10,001 nucleotides of DNA from an uncultured Polyangiaceae bacterium (GTDB taxonomy: Bacteria > Myxococcota_A > Polyangia > Polyangiales > Houyiibacteriaceae): positions 1-10,001 of the forward strand of contig CAMYJN010000049.1 of NCBI GenBank assembly GCA_947258625.1. The letters are read 5' to 3'. Under the pieces are notes generated by a model, which worked only from the letters and a program-made list of their open reading frames with translations, did no database searches and was not told the origin of the DNA. Position 1 is the first letter of the stretch; the number at the start of each line of letters is the position of its first letter. Position numbers and translations under genes: made by a program. Positions 1-5,973 of this stretch are shown here, one piece after another.

Positions 1-214
1 GAAGCCCCGCAGCTCTAAGACCAAGCTCGATGCGCTCGGCCGGGCTTAGAGCCAGACCCCGAATCACGTTCAAGACTCCATTCACATCGAGGGCGTATTT
101 GGTAGCAATCGCCTGAGCCTCGTCCCACTGTCGCACCAGCTTGCGCGCCAATGCTCGTTCCTCAGCTGTCGTTGCTGAGGAGGCAGGCTCTGAAACAGGG
201 GATGATGAACTCAC
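1..214 (-). CDS. Partial small hypothetical protein (N-terminus, runs off the left edge)
   Basis: I do not recognise this gene. A GTG codon at 214-212 opens a frame without stops to the window edge, giving 71 residues that begin MSSSSPVSEPASS. The first 20 residues are Ser/Thr/Ala-rich and look disordered. The rest is charged and probably helical, with the stretch LARKLVRQWDEAQAIATKYA and then ALSPAERIELGLRAAGL. The start is favoured because an extended -10 box (TGCTATACT) ends six bases upstream and no Shine-Dalgarno sequence is present, so the message is probably leaderless. The PAER segment resembles one in the small protein at the right end of the window (LTPAERLAWLEEAKRF), but this may be chance between two helical proteins. 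The C-terminus is outside the window, so length and function cannot be judged. Confidence 0.6.
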   Translation of the reverse strand, partial: MSSSSPVSEPASSATTAEERALARKLVRQWDEAQAIATKYALDVNGVLNVIRGLALSPAERIELGLRAAGL

Positions 215-220
215 GCGCGT

Positions 221-249
221 AGTATAGCAGGGGACGTCGCTTAGGCGAC
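221..249 (-). promoter_or_regulatory. Promoter of the left-edge gene, extended -10 with overlapping palindrome
   Basis: Read on the minus strand, TGC-TATACT occupies 229-221 and is followed by six bases and then the GTG start at 214. A transcript starting there would have no leader. The perfect inverted repeat GTCGC-TTAG-GCGAC (236-249) covers the spacer and the -35 position, where the hexamer GTCGCC is a poor match to consensus. An operator for a repressor, possibly the gene's own product, is inferred from position only. Confidence 0.45.
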
Positions 250-430
250 TGTGCTCCGCGCCACCATCATGATCGCACCGATCAAGGGGGTCGTGGCCCA
301 ACCGGCGGGACGGCCGTCGAACGTTCAAGTTCGGACTCGCGCCGAGGAAGATCAGTAAGGCGTCCCTACACCCGGGGCTCGGGCAGCGGAACTAGGAGCG
401 CGGATCCGCGATTGGAGACGGCTGGGCAAA

Positions 431-455
431 TAGTGGAGGCGGTGGGAATCGAACC
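431..455 (-). repeat. Left copy of a 25-bp direct repeat resembling a tRNA/tmRNA 3' end
   Basis: On the minus strand this reads as a T-loop and acceptor end: GGTTCGATTCCCACC followed by GCCTCCACTA. The T-loop core (GTTCGATTC) and 3' acceptor half (CGCCTCCA) match those of tRNA-Ser-like or tmRNA genes. The 5' half of the T-stem does not pair beyond GGG, and no partner 5' acceptor strand (GGAGGCG on the minus strand) occurs within about 90 bases upstream, so this is a fragment and not a working tRNA. The same 25 bases recur at 9921-9945 in the same orientation. Confidence 0.75.
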
Positions 456-728
456 CTAAGCGAAGCGATACGCTAACCTTAAGTGGACACTCGGTTTTCC
501 GGCGTATCGTGGCTGAAGGCATGCGAGCCGATCTCTTACTCACGTACCCTGCAGTACCCTGGAGTCCCCCTGCTCGCCCTGTGCTCTGGTCGCTATTTGG
601 TCACCTACGATTTCGGCTCGGGCGAATGCGAGAGCATTGGTCTTCGAACGCGCGGGCTGGTGATGTGTCCCGACCGAGCTTGCCACGAGCGAGGTCAACG
701 AGGAAATCTCTTCTATCCACAAAGGCGC

Positions 729-830
729 ATGAAGAAGCTTCGGGTTCTGGCCGAGGCGCGGCAGGAGTTTGCCGACGCGCTCCACCACGCGAAACGAAAG
801 CCCGGATACTGGCTCGAGCAGATTCCCTAG
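729..830 (+). pseudogene. Possible remnant of a RelE/ParE-family toxin N-terminus
   Basis: The 33-residue frame from ATG 729 reads MKKLRVLAEARQEFADALHH and then AKRKPGYWLEQIP before a TAG. The pattern 'basic-R-V-L-x-E-A-x-x-E-F-x-x-A-L-x-x-x-x-x-x-x-P-G' is the first strand and helical hairpin of ParE-type toxins, which are normally about 95-105 residues. The match stops right after the Pro-Gly, so about two thirds of the protein, with its active-site region, is missing. An upstream frame ends with TGA overlapping this ATG (ATGA at 729-732), as antitoxin-toxin pairs often do, but it is only 22 codons long and unrecognisable. A longer GTG-started frame (483-830) shares this C-terminus without adding any recognisable sequence. 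The homology is judged by eye and chance similarity is possible. Confidence 0.35.
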
Positions 831-842
831 TTGGGTTGCTAC

Positions 843-874
843 TTGACCGCCCTCCTGAATGGGGCTGCTATGCT
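843..874 (+). promoter_or_regulatory. Promoter of the symporter gene (extended -10)
   Basis: TGC-TATGCT lies at 866-874 and is followed by seven bases and GTG at 882. TTGACC at 843-848 matches five of six positions of the -35 consensus, but the 20-base spacer is long, so the extended -10 would have to carry recognition. The alternative start ATG at 870 lies inside this -10 box. Confidence 0.45.
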
Positions 875-881
875 CCGCCCC

Positions 882-2513
882 GTGAGCACCCTCGGAAGGC
901 TGGATTGGGTCGTGGTCGCCCTGTACTTTGTCACGGTCTTCGGGGTCGCGGCGTGGGCGACCATCTCGGAGCGGCGGGAGCAGACGAGCTCGGCGGACTA
1001 CTTCCTCGCGGGCCGCAACGTCGGCTGGTTCGTCATCGGCGCCTCACTCTTCGCCTCGAACATCGGGTCCGAGCACCTGGTGGGGCTCGCCGGCACTGGC
1101 GCCGCGAGCGGCGTTGCGGTGGGACAGTTCGAGATCCTCGCGTCCCTCATCCTGCTGGTGCTGGGCTGGGTCTTCGTCCCCTTCTACCTTCGGAGCGGTG
1201 TCTTCACGATGCCCGAGTTCCTCGAGCGCCGGTACTCGCCGGCGGCGCGCTGGTACCTCGCGGTCATCTCCATCGCCGGCTACGTGCTGACCAAGATCTC
1301 GGTGACCATCGCGGCGGGGGGAATCGTCTTCGAGACCCTGATGGGGATCGACTTCTGGACCGGCGCCCTCGTCGTCGTCGTCGCGACGGGGATCTACACG
1401 GTGTTGGGCGGGCTGCGGGCGGTCCTCTACACGGACCTGCTGCAGATGTTCGTGCTGGTCGGCGGCGCGGTCGCGGTGACCTGGATCGGACTCGGCGAGC
1501 TCGGGGGCTGGGGCGCGATGGTCGAAGAGGCCGGACCCGGCTTCATGTCCGTCTGGAAGCCGCTCTCGGATCCGGCCTTCCCGTGGACCGGAATCCTCCT
1601 AGGCGCTCCGATCCTGGGCGTCTGGTACTGGTGCACCGACCAGTTCATCGTTCAGCGCGTGCTGTCCGCGGTGGACGAGGACAACGCTCGGCGGGGAACG
1701 ATCTTCGGCGGGCTGCTCAAGCTGTTGCCTCTCTTCATCTTCGTCGTACCTGGCGTCGTCGCCCACGCGCTCGCGTCCCGCGGGCAGATCACCCTCGGCA
1801 GCCCGGACCAGGCGCTCCCAACCCTCATCGGCGCGCTGCTGCCGCTGGGCATCCGGGGGCTCGTGGTCGCAGGCCTGCTCGCAGCGCTGATGAGCTCGCT
1901 GTCGTCAGTCTTCAATTCCTGCTCCACCCTGTTTACCCGGGACATCTACCTCAAGCTCCGACCCGACGCTTCGGAGACGCGACAGGTGCGGGTGGGTCAG
2001 ACGGCGACCGCCGTGCTCGTCGCGCTTGGCCTGCTCTGGATCCCGATGATGCAGTTCATTTCCGGGCAGCTCTACCAGTACCTCCAGAGCGTCCAGGCCT
2101 ACATCTCGCCGCCGATCGCTGCCGTGTTCCTCATCGGCATCCTCTGGCGCCGCGCGAACGCCACCGGTGCCATCGCAGCCCTCGGCACGGGATTCGTCTT
2201 CGGGACCCTGCGCCTCGTCGCCGAGCTCACCAAGGACGAGCACACGGGATTCACATTGGCGTACGCGGAGATCAACTTCCTCCACTTCGCGGCGCTGCTC
2301 TTCCTGGTCTGCAGCGTGGTGCTCGTGGGCGTCTCTCTGCTGACCCGGGCGCCAGACGCCGGCAAGCTAGACGGCCTCACCTTCGCGACCACCGCGCCGT
2401 CGGAAGACGCCCCGCCTTCGCGATGGCGGACGCAGGATCGATGGGCCTCGGCGCTCCTCGTCGTGCTGGTCGGCTTGGTGTGGTTCTACTTCAGCCCGTG
2501 GGTGCATCCCTGA
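882..2513 (+). CDS. Sodium:solute symporter, SGLT-type Na+/hexose cotransporter
   Basis: This is an inner-membrane secondary transporter of the SSS/SLC5 family, predicted to bring in a hexose with Na+. From GTG 882 the protein has 543 residues with some 13-14 hydrophobic segments, the usual size. It carries the SGLT hallmarks NIGSEHLVGLAGTGAASG, WYWCTDQFIVQR and GLLAALMSSLSSVFNSCSTL. Residues that contact glucose in SGLT proteins appear kept: His65, Glu84, Tyr249-Trp250, Lys280 (in LKLLP) and Gln402 (in YLQS). The paired serines of the last motif fit the Na2 sodium site. The start is debatable: TTG 831 and ATG 870 are in frame, but GTG 882 sits seven bases after a good extended -10 and gives a natural N-terminus (MSTLGRLDWVVVALYF). 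It converges on the GH30 gene with 21 bp between stop codons, which supports sugar uptake. The family is secure; the exact sugar is inferred. Confidence 0.94.
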   Translation: MSTLGRLDWVVVALYFVTVFGVAAWATISERREQTSSADYFLAGRNVGWFVIGASLFASNIGSEHLVGLAGTGAASGVAVGQFEILASLILLVLGWVFVPFYLRSGVFTMPEFLERRYSPAARWYLAVISIAGYVLTKISVTIAAGGIVFETLMGIDFWTGALVVVVATGIYTVLGGLRAVLYTDLLQMFVLVGGAVAVTWIGLGELGGWGAMVEEAGPGFMSVWKPLSDPAFPWTGILLGAPILGVWYWCTDQFIVQRVLSAVDEDNARRGTIFGGLLKLLPLFIFVVPGVVAHALASRGQITLGSPDQALPTLIGALLPLGIRGLVVAGLLAALMSSLSSVFNSCSTLFTRDIYLKLRPDASETRQVRVGQTATAVLVALGLLWIPMMQFISGQLYQYLQSVQAYISPPIAAVFLIGILWRRANATGAIAALGTGFVFGTLRLVAELTKDEHTGFTLAYAEINFLHFAALLFLVCSVVLVGVSLLTRAPDAGKLDGLTFATTAPSEDAPPSRWRTQDRWASALLVVLVGLVWFYFSPWVHP

Positions 2514-2534
2514 CGACGGCCCGGACCCCTCACG

Positions 2535-4190
2535 TCACTCGGGCTCGATGACCACCGTCTGAAGCGACCCGGCGGGGCTCGTGACCGTCGCCTCCTGCTC
2601 TCCGATCCGAACGACGTAGACGACGTCCGCGGCGCCCTCGTTGAAGACGTGAACGGCGATGGTTCCGTCCGGGTTCCGAATCGCCGAAGCGTGAAGACCG
2701 AGCGGCCCCTCGACGCCGGTCTCGAGGACCACGCCGCCGGGCCGGCTGTGGCGGGAGACCTGCTTCACGACGTAGAAGAGCGGCGTGTAGTAGACGGTGT
2801 CCGTCTCTCCATCGACCATCACCGGCGCGAGGCAGAAGTTGTTGACGTGGTTCGGCCCGCCGCGCTTGTCGAGAACGATGTTCCAGTCGATCCAGCCCGC
2901 GAGCCAGTGGCCCATGCCGACGACGAGGTCCCGGGCGTAGCGGAAGGCCGGGGCGTACTTCGGGTGGTCAACCTCGCGATTCTGGGCCCAGTCCCAGCCC
3001 CAGTCGGTGGCCTCCTTCTCCCAATACCAGGCGTCGTCCTGCCACCAGGCGTACAACTCTTCGCAGCCGCAGGGTGGCTTCAAGCACTGCTGATTGCAGG
3101 ACGCCTCCGCGGAGACGCTGTCGATGGTGCCCTCGGTATGAATGATGACCTTGTCCGGGTAGAGCTCGTGCTGCGCGTCGAGCACATCCTCGTAGACCCG
3201 GAAGGTGCTGTTGTACCAGTGGACGGCGGTGCCGTACGTAAAGGGAGACGCGATGTCATCGCCGAAGATGACCCGCGTGTAGTCGGGCATCTCGGCGCGG
3301 TTCTGGTCGAAGATGAGAATGGGCGTTTCGAGCTTCGCCTTTTTCAGGCGGGGTCCGAGCACGCGGATGAAGTCGCGCTGCTCCTCCGGGGACATCTCCA
3401 TGCTCTCCCAGTTGCCGCCATTGCCCATGGGCTCGTTGACCGGGGTGAGTGCCCAGATATCCACGCCGGCCTCTCGATACGCCTGGAGATAGGCGACAAA
3501 GTAGCGCGCGAAGGTGTCGTAGTGGTTCCCGAGAAGCCGACCTCCACGGCGTTGCGCGGGATCGTAGTACTTGCCGTTGTCCTTCATCCAGGGCGGCGCG
3601 GTCCAGGGCGACGCCACGATCCGAAACGAAGCCCCGGGAACCGCTTGTGCGTCGGTGATCAGTTCGAGGAGGCCGTTCTGCCGGTCCTCTTCGATGGAGA
3701 ACCCGGCGAGGCTCGGGTCGTCGTCGGGGGTGTAGTCGTAGCTGTACTCAGAGAAGTCCGAGCTCCCGACGTGGGTCCGGGAGAGCGCGTAGCCCGCCCC
3801 GTCCGGCCCGAAGTACGCCGCGAGCACCTCCGCCCGCTTCTCTCGTGAGAGCTTCCCGAGGGCTGCGGCTGACGCCTGCGTCAGGGACCCGCCGACCCCG
3901 TGAAACACCTGCCGCTCCCGGTCCGGGTGCACGGTGATCCCGGCGCTCGCTCCGGCCTGCCCTGCCGTAGGCACGACCAGTGAGATGGCTCCGGTCTCCC
4001 GCATAGCGTCACCGGCGCGGGAGGTCAGCAACACCCGCGCCCGTCGGTACTCACCTGAGTCCGCTGGCGTCGTCGCGGGGCCGGGCGTCACCTTTCTGCA
4101 CGCGGCGAGCGATGCCGCCGCGACAACCAGGAAAAGGATCGCGTACGCCTCGGGAAAGCGGAGCGTCGTCGAGCTCGGGGGCGTGGCCAT
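2535..4190 (-). CDS. GH30-family glycosidase, exported lipoprotein (glucosylceramidase/beta-glucosidase-like)
   Basis: This enzyme is predicted to hydrolyse beta-glucosidic bonds outside the cytoplasm. From ATG 4190 it has 551 residues. The N-terminus is a lipoprotein signal with lipobox LAAC and Cys31 as the lipidated residue. A GH30 (beta/alpha)8 barrel runs from about 92 (FHGVGGSLTQASAAAL) to 480, with acid/base Glu253 in TPVNEP and nucleophile Glu353 in HTEG; VASPWTAPPWMK, EKEATDWGWDWA and AGWIDWNIVLD are further family signatures. A C-terminal beta-sandwich (about 487-551) follows, as in GH30. An insertion after the nucleophile strand (about 356-380) carries Cys365, Cys369, Cys374 and Cys376. 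A longer in-frame ATG at 4382 would add 64 residues before the signal peptide and is unlikely. The convergent SGLT-type symporter suggests glucose as the product. Beta-glucosidase, beta-1,6-glucanase and glucosylceramidase activities all occur in this family, so the substrate is open. Confidence 0.95.
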   Translation of the reverse strand: MATPPSSTTLRFPEAYAILFLVVAAASLAACRKVTPGPATTPADSGEYRRARVLLTSRAGDAMRETGAISLVVPTAGQAGASAGITVHPDRERQVFHGVGGSLTQASAAALGKLSREKRAEVLAAYFGPDGAGYALSRTHVGSSDFSEYSYDYTPDDDPSLAGFSIEEDRQNGLLELITDAQAVPGASFRIVASPWTAPPWMKDNGKYYDPAQRRGGRLLGNHYDTFARYFVAYLQAYREAGVDIWALTPVNEPMGNGGNWESMEMSPEEQRDFIRVLGPRLKKAKLETPILIFDQNRAEMPDYTRVIFGDDIASPFTYGTAVHWYNSTFRVYEDVLDAQHELYPDKVIIHTEGTIDSVSAEASCNQQCLKPPCGCEELYAWWQDDAWYWEKEATDWGWDWAQNREVDHPKYAPAFRYARDLVVGMGHWLAGWIDWNIVLDKRGGPNHVNNFCLAPVMVDGETDTVYYTPLFYVVKQVSRHSRPGGVVLETGVEGPLGLHASAIRNPDGTIAVHVFNEGAADVVYVVRIGEQEATVTSPAGSLQTVVIEPE

Positions 4191-4699
4191 CGCCCCAACT
4201 CTGCCGCCGAACGCAGCCAGACTCAAGGTGTGACGTGGTAGAGGCGGAGGCCTCACGCACCCTGCGGCAGGTGCAAGTGATGCTGCGCAGGCTCCGAGGT
4301 GACGACTAGGCCGCGGCTCTCTGGGCCCTTGGGGACCGTTCTGAGAGCCCGATCGCGAAGAACCGGATCTCATGTCTCTCACGGTTCAGACAGGGCCTTT
4401 GAAGTTGTACTAGGGAACGGAGAACGTGGGAGACGTGCACACCGCCGAGACCCTGGGCTCGCTAGCCCGCAAGGTTCTTTCGAGCTCACGGCATGCAGAA
4501 TCGCGTGTCGTTCCTCAGAACGTTGTCCGGCGCCAAGTGTGAGCCGCGAAGATCGCTTAGATGACCCAGCGGATAGAAGTCGGACCCTTACATGCGTCGC
4601 CGACTGCTCAACACGCGCAAGCCGCCTTACGGCATTCAACCCGGCCGCGCGCAGTGCGCGCAGCCCAGGCGCGATGTCGTGCGGGACTGAGAATTCGGC
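4191..4699. other. Intergenic stretch between the GH30 gene and the transposase
   Basis: Apart from the GH30 promoter and the imperfect palindrome at 4257-4274, I see no supported gene. Open frames on both strands lack recognisable domains and start signals. The left end of the insertion sequence must lie in the right part of this stretch, but I could not find terminal inverted repeats by eye. A segment at 4523-4537 (TTGTCCGGCGCCAAG) recurs with one base missing at 5841-5854 on the other side of the transposase, in the same orientation. Confidence 0.5.
4198..4226 (-). promoter_or_regulatory. Candidate promoter of the GH30 gene
   Basis: On the minus strand, TTGAGT (4226-4221), a 17-base spacer and CAGAGT (4203-4198) are followed by seven bases and ATG 4190. 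Both hexamers are partial matches to consensus, but spacing is ideal and the distance to the start repeats that of the other genes. Upstream at 4257-4274 is an imperfect palindrome (GCAC, CTGC, GCAG, GTGC arms with one bulged C), a possible regulator site. Confidence 0.35.
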
Positions 4700-5725
4700 T
4701 TAGGCTGCGCGTCGTGTGTAGCGATGATGGAGCCCGCCGACCATCGGGAGGGCGATGACTCTCCCTCCTTCGATCGACTCGCGTTGGCGGGGTTCGGGAG
4801 CGTCCTTGTCGAGTGCGAGGTGGGTGCGGGATCCGTGATAGTACTCGAGGTAGTTCCGCAGGATGCGCCGTAGGTGCTGCTCTCCGACCACGATGACGTG
4901 GTCGAGGCAGTCCCGCCGAAGGGTACCGATGACACGCTCGCAGTACGGATTTTGCCACGGGGAGCGCGGCGCGGTGAGGACCTGCTCGATTCCCATCGCA
5001 CGCACTCGGCGAACGAAGGCTGCGCCATAGATCTTGTCTCGGTCCCGGATGACCTATTGTGGCGCGGAATCGTAGGGAAAGGCGTTGACTAACTGTTGGC
5101 CTGTCCACTGGGCGGACGGACCTTCGGTGACGTTGAAGTGCACGATGCGTCGGCGTTGATGCTCGAGCACGAGGAACACATACAGGACGCGAAACGTGGC
5201 TGTGGGCACGACAAGGAAGTCGATGGAAACGAGGTCCTTGGCGTGGTTGCGCAGAAACGTGCGCCAGCTCTGCGAAGGCGGCTTTCGCCGGAGCGGCATG
5301 TACCTCGACACCGTGGCTTCTCCGAGCTCGAAGCCGAGCTTGAGCAACTCGCCGTGAACGCGAGGCGCTCCCCAGGTCGGGTTCTCGCCGGCCATTCGAC
5401 GGATGAGCGTCCGTATCTGTGCGTCGATCGGTGGACGACCGCCTCGGTTTCGGCTCTTCCAGGTCCAGTAGAGTCGAAAGCCCTTGCGATGCCAGCCGAT
5501 CACGGTTTCGGGCTTCACGAGGATCAGGGCGTTCTGCCAGTCCGGCCACAGACGGCAGAGCGCCACCCAGAATGCGCGGTCCGCTTTGCGGAGCTTGGGG
5601 CGCTTGCTCTTGCGATGCAGAATGGCCAGCTGCTGTCGCAAGGAGAGGTTTTCCAGGGCGAGCTCACGCTGCGATCGGAGGCTCGATCGGGCGGTTCCGA
5701 GCAGGGCATACAGCAAGCCAATCAT
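4700..5725 (-). pseudogene. IS transposase (DDE integrase-core type), broken by an in-frame amber codon
   Basis: This is an insertion-sequence transposase with an rve/integrase-core catalytic domain, of the broad IS3/IS481-like type. From ATG 5725 (MIGLLYALLGTARSSLRSQR) the frame has 341 codons before its TAA. An N-terminal helical segment (LALENLSLRQQLAILHRKSK) is followed by a DNA-binding region (KPETVIGWHRKGFRLYW; NPTWGAPRVHGELLKLG). The catalytic triad appears as Asp169 (VSIDFLVV), Asp228 (IRDRDKIYG) and Glu263 (NPYCERVIGTLRRDCLD), spaced D-(34)-E. Codon 224 (5054-5056) is TAG, four codons before the second catalytic Asp, and the same frame continues on both sides, so a point substitution and not a frameshift broke the gene. 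The 223-residue product would lack two catalytic residues. The frame is open further upstream to 5893, but that part does not look like transposase. The copy is probably inactive unless amber is read through. Confidence 0.9.
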
Positions 5726-5973
5726 CAGGGTAGGCGAGCTTGACCCCGAGCGTGGAAACTTCAACGATTGTGCGCTCGACGAGGTTTTGAGGAGGCACAG
5801 GGCTTCGAACACGGCATCGACGCATTCGAGGGCACCGATCTTGTCCGGCGCAAGGGCTTCAGTCTTTGTTCTTTCGCTTTGGAACAGCGCCAAGCACGGT
5901 CGGATCTTTTTGGATCTTTCTCTCCTTGTTTCAACGGTTTACGCCGAAGCGTCTCGCGGATACTCTCCACCTC
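5726..5973. other. Intergenic stretch between the transposase and the MscS gene
   Basis: The right end of the insertion sequence and the promoter of the channel gene lie here. A T-rich imperfect tandem repeat (TCGGATCTTTT then TTGGATCTTTC) lies at 5900-5920. Open frames on both strands give arginine- and serine-rich peptides with no recognisable domain. The channel's reading frame stays open upstream to a TTG at 5866, but that would put 37 residues before the signal peptide, so I do not use it. Confidence 0.45.
5938..5966 (+). promoter_or_regulatory. Candidate promoter of the MscS gene
   Basis: TTTACG (5938-5943), a 17-base spacer and TACTCT (5961-5966) are followed by seven bases and GTG 5974. 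The -35 matches four of six consensus positions; the -10 fits TAnnnT. No extended TGn is present. No Shine-Dalgarno sequence precedes the start. Confidence 0.45.

Larger units (their letters stand above)
215..868. other. Gene-poor stretch between the left-edge gene and the symporter
   Basis: No convincing intact gene is seen in this 650-bp stretch. It contains the left-edge promoter (221-249), the tRNA/tmRNA 3'-end fragment (431-455), a near-palindromic AGCGATACGCT at about 465-475 and the possible ParE toxin remnant (729-830). Open frames here on both strands have no recognisable protein features. The mix of a tRNA-end fragment and a toxin remnant is what an old integration site would leave. 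Confidence 0.5.

Noticed and set aside
431..545. Complete tRNA on the minus strand at the left repeat copy
   Set aside because: Only the T-loop and 3' acceptor half are present; no matching 5' acceptor strand or anticodon arm was found.
509..2551. 680-codon plus-strand frame overlapping the symporter
   Set aside because: It is extremely Arg/Gly/Pro-rich, has no domain, and is a frame shadow of the symporter gene.
2649..3848. 399-codon plus-strand frame
   Set aside because: It is antisense to the GH30 gene, Val/Arg/Asp-rich, and shows no motif.
4299..4703. 134-codon plus-strand frame in the gap left of the transposase
   Set aside because: It is Arg/Ser-rich with no recognisable pattern, start signal or family; probably chance in GC-rich DNA.
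5054..5056. Amber codon recoding (TAG read as an amino acid)
   Set aside because: Other genes or remnants here end in TAG, and no recoding signal was seen; a nonsense mutation is simpler.
4608..5549. 313-codon minus-strand frame
   Set aside because: It is the +1 shadow of the transposase; all transposase motifs are in the other frame.
5866..5973. Longer N-terminus of the MscS channel from TTG 5866
   Set aside because: It would place 36 residues before a good signal peptide, and the candidate promoter lies inside it.
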